From the NCBI GenBank assembly GCA_030549175.1, contig JAUKUA010000001.1, positions 3,782,001-3,846,000 on the forward strand: a stretch of DNA of 64,000 bases. Reading direction: 5' to 3'. Position 1 is the first letter of the stretch. Each line of letters opens with the position of its first letter. Source of the DNA: Lasiosphaeris hirsuta. Lineage: Eukaryota > Ascomycota > Sordariomycetes > Sordariales > Lasiosphaeriaceae. Position numbers and translations under genes: made by a program. The notes under the pieces were generated by a model. The model was not told the origin of the DNA, did not search any database, and saw nothing but the letters and a program-made list of their open reading frames with translations. Below are positions 34,407 to 46,408 of the stretch, in pieces.

Positions 34407-37400
34407 TTAAGGAGTAAAACATGAATTGCGCCATGAACTCCGTGGCTTCCTCTCCTTTCGCTTACCACTGTCAGGCGTGCCTGTGTTTGTCCTGTCCAGT
34501 GGTCCGTACGGGGACTGCTGGGCAGAATCGTATTGGCCGCGTCTAGATTGCTGCGGAGGCGTGCCCAGGGGAGGACCGACGCTGCCACCATTGCCGCCAA
34601 AGGGCAAATTCGGGTCTTGGACCGTTCGGACATTAGTCTCCTGTTGCCATGTCGCTGGGTCTGTCTCAGTCCGCCTCGGAGGCGGTCTCGTGGGATTCTC
34701 GTGTCGACCGGAACCTTCAGTTACCTCAACAAAATGCCGCGGACCGAAGCCGTTGCCATTCACATTGAGGTCTGTAAAGCGCTTCATGATCTCCTTTGTG
34801 GTCAATTCACCCCCGTTGGCGAGAAAGTTCTGATCGTTCAAGTAGTCTGCGAGCTCATCGGGGACCTGAACAGTAAGGAGTTAGCAAACAAAGCTGAGGG
34901 TGAAGGGGGGCAACAAAAACAGTCTTACCTGGCAAAACTCTTCAATGTTGTTGATCAGAATTTCCACTGCCTCGATGGCATACATTGGATCACTGTCCAG
35001 TGTTGATGTTTTGGTTCGATCCACGAGAATATTGGGCGCAATAACCGTCGCAAGGTTCTTAATGTCCATCTTGGATCCGGCTTCCTCGTCGACCTGGTGG
35101 AACGAGCCAGCCCACTTGAGGAAACAGAACAAGATCTCCAAACTGTCACGGTGACACTTTGGAAGCAGGCAGCATGTCAAATGCAGACAATACTCCCGCT
35201 TCTTGTCATCTGGAAGTTTCGCAGCCGCCAACCACAATCGGTAAAGCTTTTGGGTCATCAAGGGGTCGGGCAGCTCCCGGAGGTACCGCTTCAAGAGGGC
35301 CGCAATCTGAACAACACTGTTCGACCCAAGATCCACATTTCCTTCCTTGTCAATCTTGTCGACCAACTCACCGAGCTTTTTGATGTTACCGTTCTTGCGG
35401 AAAACGCCCTCAACCGAAAGGTCCATCTGCCGCATTGTGGAGACGATGTCGTCGACAATGGCGGGAATCCTAAGCGTGCCGGGCCCTACACCATCTGTGG
35501 ACTCCGCCCCATCTCGCTCGACAATCATCTCCAAGGGGACGCCGAAAACCCCTTTCTTCTTAACGTTCTTTCGCCCATCGTTCTTGAAGGCTTTACCAAT
35601 ATTCTTCCAGAAATTGGCCGGCTTCCTGCTCTCAATGAAACCGAGTAGCTCCTCCAGTGAGAATTCATGCTCGACCATGGGATGCATGGTCAGCACGGCG
35701 AGATGCCGCACAATAAAATACTCCAAGCCTGAGAGCTCTGAGAAGTACCTTCGAGAGTTGCGCTGGGGCGATGGCTCCCCGCCGGCGCGCATGTCCCTGC
35801 CTCTGCTGTCAGAGTGACTGCGCTGGTGGCCACCCATCGCCGCGGCGCCTCCAGCTCCGAAGTTCGGCTCAGTTGCCGCATTACGAAACAACTCTTGCCT
35901 ATTAGGAGCACCGTACGAACCACGGTCTCTTGCCGCCTGCTCGGCGGCAACAATTCGAGGAATGTCATCCAGTGTCAACGCATCCTGATTGGGCAACATC
36001 ATATCGTTTTCGTCAAAGTTCCCACGTTCTTCAACAATTTGGAACCCCCTGCTTGCGCCTCCACCAGATCCGCCGCCAGCAGAACCAGGTCGTGCACTGC
36101 TGCTTTCGGGGCCATTCATGATTTGCGAAGTGCGAGCTTTTCTGAAGCTTGTCGACAAATGCTTGTCCATCCGCGTGCTCTTCAATCTCCGAACATCATT
36201 AAGCGCGTTCTCATAGGACGATCCTCTGTGATGATGTCCCTGGTCACCCGCAAAGGATCTGGATCGACGGTCTCCAGGACGGCTATCGGCCAGCTCAAAC
36301 CCATTGGAGTTCGGGTCATCAGAGGTAGGGGGGATGGCGCCGGTGGTCTGTAGTATCTCTAACAGTCTGGCGAGTGCAACCTGCAGCAGATACACATACT
36401 GCTGGAGTCTTGTGACATACTCAAAGGGGGGTGCCTTTTCCGAGCTGTAGGAGTCACAATTTGTGCAGAATATCTTTGAGTCGTAAAGATTCAGATGGGC
36501 ATCTTTGATGGACCTTCCCAGCTCTTGGCCACAACGCGAGCAATTAGTGCACGCAATGTGCCACCGCTTATCACCATTCTTCACACACTCTTCTTCCAGG
36601 GGTTTCCGGCATAGTGTGCACTGGTCTGATTCGTTAGCTTGGAGGTGCTTTAAGCTTCCTATCAGCTGAAAGGTGGTAGAGTTCTCTTCAGCCTTGAGTG
36701 GCTCGAAATCGTTGAGATCCTCAAGAAAGCGGTAGAGGGCATCCGGGGTGTTGCGTTCCTTCTCTGTTCGAAGTGCGCCCTTGAGGCAGATTCGAATGAG
36801 GAGCTTGAGGTAATGCGCGAGGCCGGTGACAAGTGTCAACAACTCCTGTGTGACACCAAGCTTCCTCGCTCCCTTCTCCTGTGTTTTGGATAGGAGGGAG
36901 AAGAATGCGACGACCTTCTTGCAAAGAAGTTTGGCTTCACGTCCATAAGCAAGGGCTGCGCCGTGTTAGTCACTCCTACCGTGGTTATTTGGGCCTCGGG
37001 GAATATTCTTACCTGTCATGTCCAGTGCAGCCATTGTGGCGTCAAGTCTGTCCGCAGACTGAAAAAGGACATCGACGTGCCAGATGAACTTCTTTGCAAC
37101 CAGGACGCCATCGAGGTAGGCCCCATTGCTTACATGCAGGAGCATATCAGATATACAAGCGGCTGACGATTCTTCGAAGGTCGAGAGAACACTCCAGATG
37201 CGATAGAAGTTCTCCTCCATACGCAACTCCTCCTCCCGAACAAGTTCGCGACCAGTAGGATCGTCTGGTACGGGGCCCAAAGCATCTTTTGGGGGGTTGA
37301 GCCGCACATTCCAGAACTTGTGTATCATGTAGCATTCCGGATGCCAGTGCTGATTCTCGCCATTTCGGAAGATCTCAACAAACTGCTTGAGGATGGCTGT

Positions 37401-38204
37401 TTGGCATCCTTCACAGCGCTGAGCGAACTTGGTTGAGTAGTGATAGTGGCAATATACCTGGCCATCATGCTCGTAGTAGCTATCTTGTGCTCCAAACACG
37501 GCTGGGCACATGGAGCAGGTGAAGTGATCGACGTGGTATTTCCGATCCAGTGCCGTGATGTAAGATCCGCGCAGGGCCCCGCCGCATTGGTGGCATAGTA
37601 GTCCAAGCCGCCGGAAGTAATCTGTTTCGCAGAGTGGGTACTGTCCCCCGCCGTTCTCGTCGTCCGCAGGAAAGAACTTGGAGGCAACAATCTGACCACA
37701 GTCCTTCGGGGTGTTAGCAAAATCAGAATTATCCCCGTGTCTTCGTTCGCGGCGGTGCTTCTGCGCACGCCTCCGGGATTTTGGACTCACGCGGCACTTA
37801 AAACAATCTAAGTGAAATGTTCCATCCAGCGCGCGTACAAACTGCCCTGTCAACGACTCTCCACACTTTTTGCAGATTCGCACTTGACCGCTAGCCGTCC
37901 TTGAGCCTCTAGGCCGGGATCTGTTGCGCTCTCCGCTCCGCCGGGACTCATTGTCTGTGTTGTCGGCACTGAGAGCGGGGGAGGCCGGGGGTCTCCCAAG
38001 CTGGCTATACCCCCCGCCTCCGCCCTGTCCGTTCTGGCGAGTCGATGTGGGGGTGATGTTTGCGAGTTCTGGGGATCTTTGGTATACAGCATCGGCATGG
38101 CTCCAGTCGCCGCCAGGAGGGCCACCAGGCGGGCCGCCGCCGCCTCCATAGTCAGACCCGGCCATTGATTTATCTTCCTTCCCTGGCTGCCTGTTTCTAT
38201 CCAT
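34407..38204 (-). CDS. LRG1: LIM-domain Rho GTPase-activating protein (Lrg1 type)
   Basis: Stimulates GTP hydrolysis by Rho1, restraining cell-wall glucan synthesis and polar growth. Four exons: 38204-37791, 37703-37013, 36955-34929 and 34865-34407; 1196 aa. The first intron (37790-37704, 87 nt) is in frame and stop-free, but its TGCTAACAC branch point and the restored LIM spacing CFKCRDCGQ show that it is spliced. Two N-terminal LIM domains begin at CKKCGESL and CHQCGGAL, followed by a LIM-like CEGCQTAI region. Another LIM lies near residues 460-530 (CTLCRKPL to FCTNC). The RhoGAP domain runs about residues 833-1030 and contains the arginine-finger sequence EGVFRKNGN and the KNLATVIAPNIL block. 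Gly/Pro/Ser-rich linkers separate the domains. An apparent frame start at 38210 is a TTG, so the ATG at 38204 is used. Confidence 0.93.
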
Positions 38205-40443
38205 AATCAATCATGGACCTGCTACTCAGAAACAAGGGTTTCTATGGCAGGTACGCAGCTGCTATGGGTGAGGGTTTCGAGGACTGGGAGCGCAGTCGAG
38301 AAGCGAGATCGATAGTGGACTCGACATCAAAGGGATTGAAGACGAGACAGGGCGTCGCAAGCTGGCTCAGACGAGGCCGGCGATGGTGCCGGCGACGTAC
38401 GTGGGCAGAGGGAGACTGTGCGCGTTCTCGTCCAGTGGGTAGAGCTCGGAGGTGGTACAGTTGAGGCTGAAAGGATCTGAAAGCTGGTCGGTAGTCGTCG
38501 GTGGTTGGCAGCGAGACTCGGCCTGGTTGCAGCTAGCATCAGCACCCGCAGCCAGGGATCAGGAATGGTGGAGATGGCAATCTGCCAGGGCAGCTGGCAC
38601 ACACCTGCATGTAAATGGCAGCACAGCGATGTGAACGTGTGGGTGTGAGCGTGAGCGCACGTTACGATGACGCTGGGTGATGTGAGGAGGCTTGAGGTGT
38701 TGAGGTCAGGGTCGGTTGCTGGTGGACGGGATGGTGGATGTGTGGTGCAAGTCGAGTCTCTGGGTCAAGTCTTTGGGCCAGGACTCAGGTCAGACGGCAG
38801 CGATCGACAAGCCCCCGCCAGGCGGAGTGCAATTTCCAGGCTTTCTGGCGCCCAGCGAGCCTAAAGACGGCGCACACACTGCACAGAGGCAGGCAGCCGA
38901 CTTGGCTGGTGCGGGCAGCAGGTCGCCAGCAATCATAAATGTTGCCGTCGGTGAGCAGCTATGCGACGCGACACTCTTTGGGAGGAGAGGAAGATGGATG
39001 CGTGCCGAGCAGGTCAGCGCGGGATATTCAGAAAAAGTAGCATTTGCATTCAGGAACGCTTCGTGCTCAACAACACCGTGGAAGGTCAGGTAATGCCCAG
39101 GCATTCGAAACAATTGCGGGAGATGCAGCCAGCCAGGGCCCGATATGGGACCTGACGAGCGCCTGCAGTGACCCTTACCTAAACCCACCACCCCAGCATA
39201 GAATGCGCCTGCCGAACGCTGTATCTTCTCTCGCTGTTGTGCCCTGTGCCCTCTGCCAAGCTGCTATCTTTGTGTGCCAACGGCACGTGCACGATTGGGG
39301 GACGAGCATCAGGTCATGGATGGGTGGATGGCCAATGCCCAAGCAGATACACCCGTGTGACCTGAGGCATAAATTTTGGGCTTGTCGAGTCTGCCAGAAC
39401 ATTCCCATCCCTGAGGCAGGAACCCGACCTCGGTGTACAAAGAACATCAAGGGGCGTACTTGTGCAGTGCTCATCGGGTACCCAGCATGAAGGTCTCTGA
39501 GTCTAGTGTTGGGGGGGGGGGTTATGACATCGCTGTGGTCAAGTATTTCTCCCTTGATGATAATATCTGAAACACTGGCACCCGCTTGGAAGCTCCTAAG
39601 TACGGCCTCTTCCGCCTCAGGAAGCCCGCCGTGCCCGCTCTCCTGCAAAAGAAAAGAAGCTCACAGTCAGCCTCAAGAAGGGCGACGCCAAGGCATTCCC
39701 TCTTCGCGGTTCCAATAGCAAACCCCGCGCGCTGCATACCTGGCCAGGGAAGGTAAAGTCCGCATCCACAGTAAGGCCGCATCGAAACGGCATCCGTCAG
39801 TCCAATGAGACCGAGGAAATCCGAACTCTGAACTAGGTACGTAGCGGTGCGCCTGATATACGAAGTACGGATACCTGGGAAGATTTAGTTCTCACCTCCC
39901 CCCTTCCCCTCCCCCTCCGCTCTCCAGTAGGGGCACTCCAAATTCACGGGCAGGGCTCTGTCCCCTCAATCAGCGTGTGATTACTACATGTCAGTTCCAT
40001 TCCAACACCGCCGGCCATTTCGCGAATTGCCCTTGCTTGTATATCCCTAACTTGAGGCCGATAACGGCAAGCGGGTTCAGGGCAGAGCAACCTGTCTCTT
40101 TTCTATATCACTTCGGCGGTAGCTCCTAATACATATTGGGGAGCCTCACTTGACAAACAACCACTGGTTGGAGGCAGGCGCGGCTGAAAATCTCTAGTGC
40201 AGTTTTTTATTAAGAATCTGGCAAGCTAAATATCAAAATCGGCTCGCTGAGCATGTGGTTCTACCACACAGGTACTTCGTCTTGCGCATTGGAAACGAAG
40301 CCACCCACCAAAGTTGCCATATCAGTCATGGTTGGACAGTGACACCCTTGACCTGCTAGGTTACTTAACTGCCACAAAGCTCCCCATCCAACCGGCCTCT
40401 GCACAATATAAGCGCAGCACAGACGATGTACAATGTTAGCCAA
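38205..40443. other. 2.2 kb upstream of the LIM-RhoGAP gene
   Basis: Promoter and probable long 5' leader of the minus-strand LIM-RhoGAP gene, plus the 3' flank of the membrane hydrolase-like gene. It contains an 11-G run at 39511-39521 and TACGTA/GGTAC motifs near 39835. Open frames here overlap on both strands and none has a domain. Confidence 0.5.
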
Positions 40444-42281
40444 CTACAACTTGGCCAATTTTTTCAGTCTCCTCTCAATCAGCTCTCTCCCCTCTAGTGT
40501 CTTCCACACTTGGTGCGGCGCCTTCTCCACAATATCCCAATCTTTCAAGTTTCTCGTGAGATGAGTTAGATCTCGTTGCTGTTTCAGGTTTATCGTGTCA
40601 GTCTGCTTCCTCCACAAGATCGCTTCCAAGGCCAGCCCCTTTCGAGTAGAACTCGTACCAAACCCCCCAAAAGGGGGCATTTGAAGCCTTTTGTCATTTG
40701 ACATACCTTGTTCTCCCACTCGCTATCCCTTCGGATTTGCTCCCCCGAGCTGATGACCACGACTGGGGTGTGACGGTACTGGATCGTGCGGCTGGATACT
40801 ACATCCCGCTTCGTGAGAGAGTTGGCCACGAGGGACTCTTGTAGCTTGGCAAAAATAGTGCTCCCAGACTGGTAAGACGAGCGGCCCCAGATACGGTCAG
40901 CCGAGTTACGGCCCCGAAGCAGAGCAGCAAGGTTACGGTTGAAGCCCAGTGGCGAGATGGCGCCCTGCAACCAAAACCAGAAGCCTCGGCCTGGCGAACC
41001 GAGCCGCCCGAGCAGGTCCTCATGCAGCGGGTCAATCATCAAAATGCCCTGGACTTCCTTGCCGTGGCGTGAGCTGAAGACTCGCGAGTATAAAGAGCCC
41101 ACGCCCGCGCTAGCGAGAATCCATGGGCCCTTCTCACCAGAACGGGCCAAGGTCTCGCTGAGGGCATCGGAAGCCATGCTAGCAGAAAGTGGGGAGGGAG
41201 CCGCGTCGCTCTGACCGTGTCAGCGAAGCTTCAAGATGTGCATCGGTGAAGAGAAAGAGACAAAGGGGGGCCTACCCATGCCATACCCGGTCGATCAGCA
41301 AAGCAATATCTGCCGATAGAGCCATTCTTAACTGCGTCATCAGCAAACTGCCACAAGCCAAGCTCCACGGAGTCCTCGCCGCCTTCGAAGAGCACCGTCG
41401 TTGTTTTGTTTCCTGCGGCATCTGTCTCGTTGCCGCTGCAGTATAAATGGATCTGATACTTGTTGTCGTCAACCCAAAAACGCTCTCCCGGTGGAGCCAG
41501 GTTGGAGTCGAGCGCGCGGAGCGTAAGCGTAAATGTCATCAGCACCACAGCGACAGCCACAACACTCAAGGCGATGCTGGACAACAGGACTCCAGTCCAC
41601 TCGAAAAGCGTACGTCGAGTTTCTGGACGGCCAGTAAGACGTTCTTCCTCCTCGGTCTTCCCCCACTGCATCGTCATAAGACATTAGTTTGCCTCCGGTA
41701 TCTCTAGCTGGGAGTGCTCGAGTACAAACCTGGACCGTCTGATCGGCCACCAGTGCCCAAACTGCCATCAATGTGGCCCAAACAACGCTGACCACGCCCA
41801 CCCACAACTCTTCATGCCTCGTCTTGTTTACCGCCAATATGACAATCGTATCTACAACCAACAGCCCGGCAATAACCAAGCTCAGGATCCTCGCTGGTCT
41901 ATTTGGTACCGCAAAGAACATGAGCTCCACCACCAGTGTCAGAAACGCCAGCGACGCATAGCTAAAGGCGAAGAAGGGCGAGCCCCGGGCGTGCAGCCCC
42001 GGCGGGGTCACGAAAACGGAGACGAGTAGCAGCACCCACCAGATGAAGGTGAGCGACGCAAAGAGGACGGTGAGGAGGCGGACAATCCTCACGGTCCAAA
42101 GGTTGTAAGGTGAGACGGCTGGATCGTCGGGAGAAAGGTACGGCGTGCTGTCAAGGCGGTTTGGAAGCAAGCGCGTGTGCTCGTCGATGTGTCCATCTTC
42201 GGAGAGGCGGCCGGGTGTGGCTGGGTCCCGAACCTGGTTTTCAACCTGGTCGGTGTCGTTGTGGGGCCAGAGTTTGTTCAT
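40444..42281 (-). CDS. Multipass membrane protein with an alpha/beta-hydrolase domain
   Basis: Four exons, 42281-41730, 41665-41276, 41210-40707 and 40605-40444; 535 aa. The N-terminal half has about four hydrophobic helices (IVRLLTVLFASLTFIWWVLL, VVELMFFAVP, LVIAGLLVVDTIVILAV, VVWATLMAVWALV) and a fifth after a charged loop (SIALSVVAVAVVLMTFTLTL). The C-terminal part is an alpha/beta-hydrolase fold: LFEGGEDSVELGLW, the RPGMAWSDAAPSPLSA strap formed across intron 2, MIDPLHED, and a late His in EKAPHQVW. At the nucleophile elbow, where hydrolases have GxSxG, this protein reads ILASAGVGSLYS, with Gly apparently at the serine position. It may therefore be non-catalytic or use another residue. 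It belongs with fungal integral-membrane proteins of unknown function. The last intron (101 nt) is the least certain. Confidence 0.8.
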
Positions 42282-43144
42282 GCTAACCCTCCACGTACCT
42301 TGCCCCGTGTGTGGGTGATGTCTGAGATGAGGGGTTTGGATTGGGTGACGTAGTTGCGTAGGTAAAGAATGATGGTAATCGGAGCAAGGTAAGGTACCAG
42401 GAAGGCAAGGTAAGCGGCAAGTAAGTACTACCTGAGCTTCTGGGAACCGAAATATGTCCTCGGTGATATTTTCAAATAGTCCTCAATTCTAGTACATCTT
42501 TCGACATAGTCCAAACTTCATCCCTTCGAACGAACCCCCTTCTACTAGTACTCGCGTAGAAAAACATGCCACTTACACGGGCCCCCCTCTATTGCTGCAG
42601 GCAATCCGGGCACGGCGATGGAAGACGTCATGAATTTGAAAAGACGCCAGACTTGCCCCCCTAAAGCTCGCACTCCGCGGCTGCTGATTGGCCTGCTGTC
42701 CGCCTAAGTCCCAAAAGGGCTACTGCAGCAAACCGCTTCTAGCTTGCCGCTAAAAATGGAGCACATGGTTGTGTGCTTCGACAGCAATACCGGGATATGG
42801 TGGTTTGGCAGAGAAAATTACCAATGCATTAGAGGTCACGATGTTTTTTCCATGATAATGATATGCAGCTGTGGCAGATGTGGAGGGAATGGGGTGCCAA
42901 GGTGGGGGTTCGCATATGTCTACCGTAGGGATCTTCTCCCTCCTTCATCTACAACTCATTTGTGGAAACCTAGGCCAACATGAATGAACCGACCAGTCAT
43001 TTGTGCACCAGCGACCCCTACTCAACAGGGAGTCTTACTAGCCTCTCGATCTGCGATATTGGCGAGTCAAGCTGTCATTGGGCCACCCACCCCAGATGCT
43101 GCCCCACGGGAGCCTCCTCCGGGAGTTATAAATGAAGACAAGAT
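42282..43144. other. Upstream region of the membrane hydrolase-like gene
   Basis: Promoter side of the minus-strand membrane gene, with GGTACC/AAGTAC motifs at 42390-42435, and the 3' flank of the 186-aa gene. No gene is supported. Confidence 0.5.
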
Positions 43145-43705
43145 CTAGTTCCTTATCCTGTTCCAGCCATCAAACGGCACATCTTCCCACGGATACGACA
43201 CTGAATCCTTCCGGCTCGACGCAGAGATCGTAGAGAACCCCGACGATGATTGAGAGCGAACACTCTCCGCGATGCCTCGGCCACCGCCGCTGCTAGATGG
43301 CTGGTTCCTCAGCCTCCTTCGCTCCACCGCCCGTTTCTTAACCAACTCCTCCGGACTCGGCCCCCCTGCCGGCCGAATGGCGCTTGCTGGTATTTCGCCG
43401 ACTGGAGCGTGCAGCCTGGTGCTGGCCTGGCCATCCGAGTCCTTGAGGGGTATGCCGGCCTTTTTATATGACTCCCTCTTATGCTGCTTTAGAGCCTGGC
43501 TTGAAGGTTCGCTCGTAGATAACCAGTCTGTTATTTTGTGCATTTTACTGAGAAGACCTCGCTTTCCACGGGTACCCCCCTTTGACCTCTTCTCATCCTT
43601 CGGCGACACCATTGTGTTTCGTCGGTCGTAAACGAAGTTTCCGGATTCTCGACTGGAGTTGACCTGGGATGCCTGACTCGACGAGGGACTCGTACCTGGG
43701 TCCAT
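43145..43705 (-). CDS. Small basic Ser-rich protein, unidentified
   Basis: Single-exon frame of 186 aa from the ATG at 43705. It is rich in Ser, Arg, Lys and Pro and has no membrane segment. More conserved-looking blocks are KRGLLSKMHKITDWL, the amphipathic stretch LKQHKRESYKKAGIPLKD, GEIPASAIRPAGGPSPEEL, and a C-terminal YPWEDVPFDGWNRIRN. The KKRAVERRRLRN patch could be a nuclear signal. I do not recognise the family. Low complexity and regular codon use support a real but largely disordered protein. Confidence 0.55.
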   Translation of the reverse strand: MDPGTSPSSSQASQVNSSRESGNFVYDRRNTMVSPKDEKRSKGGTRGKRGLLSKMHKITDWLSTSEPSSQALKQHKRESYKKAGIPLKDSDGQASTRLHAPVGEIPASAIRPAGGPSPEELVKKRAVERRRLRNQPSSSGGGRGIAESVRSQSSSGFSTISASSRKDSVSYPWEDVPFDGWNRIRN

Positions 43706-44623
43706 AATGCCGGGCCGCGGCAAGGCAAGGCAATCTTGCTAGCAGCTGTGATGCTGTTGAAAATATACCACTTGCGTATGTTGTCGGTAATCGCCTCCCT
43801 CAACAATGACCTTCACTTGGGGGATGTGTATTAGTACTGAGGTAGTGTCCTGATTCAAAGCCAGTGTAGGCAAATGTTCTCTGGCATATGTATAACTCCA
43901 GAAAAACGAGCAATCTCAGTTGCGTCACGCGCTTAGGATCGTGGGGGGCCGCAACGCCTGTTTCACGACGATTTTCTGGTTTGTCGGTATAACTCGCCAC
44001 ATTTGGTTCGTTCGGCTTGGTTTGGGCTGGCAAGTTTCCACGTGCTATGTGATCGCCGACGATTTCAGGCTTTGCCTGACTGTTTCACGACAGGATGTTT
44101 CACCGAGATTTAGTCGTTCGTTTGGGTGCTGCCAGATTTACGACCCACGTATTTGCCTTGTGTCGATAATAAATACCAGGCAGTACCCCTTTTGTTGATC
44201 TGTTGCAAACATCCCTGAGTGAGAACTTCGATGGTGGTGATGGCGTTTGTTTGAGATGCGAATCGAATTCAGTTTGCCTTCAGCGAGAATTCGCACCCTC
44301 TGTCAGGTTATCAGCATCTGTCTTGCTAACATGGGTTGCAGAGTCGTGATAATGTACCTTACCTTGACAAACATGGGCCTACGGCAGTGTAAGCGGAATG
44401 CGCGCGCCTAAAAGTTGACGAAAAATCCTGGTGAGGTTGATACACGGGAAAACGAGTCTAATAACTGCACCCCGTTAGTCATCGAGACTGAGCAAGGTAC
44501 CATGAGCGATGAAATGGCACGATGAATCAATTCAGACATGGGGCCATGTTGCAACACACCTCCTCTCAACCTATAGTCACAGCCTTGGCGAATACCCAGA
44601 CTCAACCTCGAGATATGGCTGGC
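43706..44623. other. Spacer, no gene seen
   Basis: Upstream of the 186-aa gene. Open frames are short on both strands with no recognisable product. Confidence 0.45.
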
Positions 44624-45496
44624 TCAGCTCCTTGGGACGGAGTGCATATGCGACAGCCACCCGAAATAATAGTTCAAGCCAGTGTCGTACTCGAGAACTT
44701 GGAAGGTGGTACAGAGATAGACAACGGTAAAGCTGGTGTGCACATCGGACAGTGCTCCCGGAAGCCACAAGCGCAGAAAAGCAGTGAGGGATACTGGGAT
44801 GCTTCCGCTTGGAATCCCCAGCAAAGGTCAACCACCGTGACAGATTTTATCTTTTCAGTTAGCCGCAACGTACAAATTGGGAAAGGGCACTGCGTCTTGG
44901 ATTGATTGCTAACCGTGGTCTTATCCTGAGCTTGAAAACAACTGCCTGGACCAAAGACGTGGCTCGAGAGGTCTGATCTGGCGGTGGCGGCGCCTCGCTT
45001 CGGCTGTGTGATTGGTACGAATAGCCCCACACTCCAGCAAGCCCCAAACACAGTTGCAAAGAGGGGATTCTTGCTGGCCCGTTATGTCTCACGGAATTGT
45101 CTGGCAGCACCCTATCGGCTATCCCCAGCAAGGTTTGTCCAATGCCGAGGAGCATGAAGGCCATGTGGGGATCGTCGTCAACGGCCGACAACATCCATGT
45201 GGTGGTGAGACTAAGACATTCGGGAAGGTACCTGTGCTTGCACGAATCCGAATTATGATGAGGCCAACGGGATAGGGAATGAAGAGGAGCTTCTCGGTCT
45301 TGAGAAACTTCTGATAACATGGGTTTGCAGACAGCTGTGTCAGATATCTCGCTGGAGCTTTCTTTTTTCGTCGTCGTACACCACGATGAAAAGACGGTTG
45401 GAATTCTCTCATTACATATGCGCTGGTGACCGCTGCTGGAAGGCTTGTTGCCAATTGGTTGAGAGGAAAGGAAACGCGCATCCTCGTCACGCTCAT
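44624..45496 (-). pseudogene. Possible broken membrane-protein gene
   Basis: Three minus-strand segments read like protein but lie in different frames. The first (from ATG 45496) includes APARYLTQLSANPCYQKFL and EKLLFIPYPVGLIIIRIR. The second (about 45210-45000) includes SLTTTWMLSAVDDDPHMAFM and LLGIGQTLLGIADRVLP. The third (44824-44624) includes SFTVVYLCTTFQVLEYD and LNYYFGWLSHMHSVPRS, then a stop. Hydrophobic runs recur in each. Between segments 1 and 2 no GT-AG intron of plausible length fits (only 21-33 nt candidates), which suggests a frameshift. Between 2 and 3 an intron from a GTACGT donor near 44870 is possible. The family is unrecognised. Either a pseudogene or a real multi-exon gene I failed to resolve. 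Confidence 0.25.
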
Positions 45497-46408
45497 CGAA
45501 TCTATCACTAACGGTTTGTGCAGTAGAGCCAATGTCAAAGCTCTTGTTTGGTCAATGTGTTGCGTATCAAGGGTGATGGATGGCTTGGCCTGCAGCAGTC
45601 GGTTTTTTCTTTTCTTTTCATTCTCTCCGAGCGCGGATGGCGAGTGCTAACTGTGCTGCGACATCCCGGCAGAGATGACGGGCCACTCATCCTTCATGAC
45701 CAGGCACCCGACCAATCTCCAAATCAAGATCAAAGGTTCGCGATCCATGCATTTCCGGCGAGTTTGTTTCCTCTAGCTCCGTCTCGCGACATTCGAATCG
45801 ACTAAGATGAGTTGAATCGGAGACGGCATGACGAGCAGAAACTGAGAAAGATTACTACCAGTATGTATATGCATGTACGTACCTGGTTGATGTCATTGCT
45901 ATATAATACACAAGAATGTATGGGAGCAGTGATGTAGAAAAGAATAGTTGAAGGACCCCAGATTGTATCGCCCAATGTTGATCGAAAATTGAAAGATTGC
46001 GGCGGAACGAAGTTGAAGCTTCAACACTGCAACTGGGACTCATGAACGCACAGACACAGGAAGCGCAAGGGAGATCGACCAATGTGGAGCAAGCGTGCCA
46101 ATGAGAGCTCTTAGCCCTAGCATAAGGCCCTCTCTTTTCTGTGGCGCGGGTTTCGGCTGCCTCTTGTTGGTGGCGGGGATGTCAACCCCAGATGACAATC
46201 ACCCCCCTTGCCTGATGGGTCCACACCGGCGGGCCATCTGCAACTCCCCCGCTTACGTACCTATCCATCCATCAGCGACCAGGTCAACACTTTACATTTG
46301 TTCCTCTGTTTGATCGTTTCCTTTTACCTCTTGCTGGGTGCGGTTGTCGCCGTGCCCCTCAGAGCACCTATCAGCCCGCACTTCTTCGTCGCTCCCCTCC
46401 ACAGCACC
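45497..46408. other. Upstream region of the 352-aa gene
   Basis: Promoter and leader of the plus-strand gene starting at 46409. The frame is open upstream to 46208 but has no ATG there, so that part is treated as 5' UTR. Confidence 0.5.
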
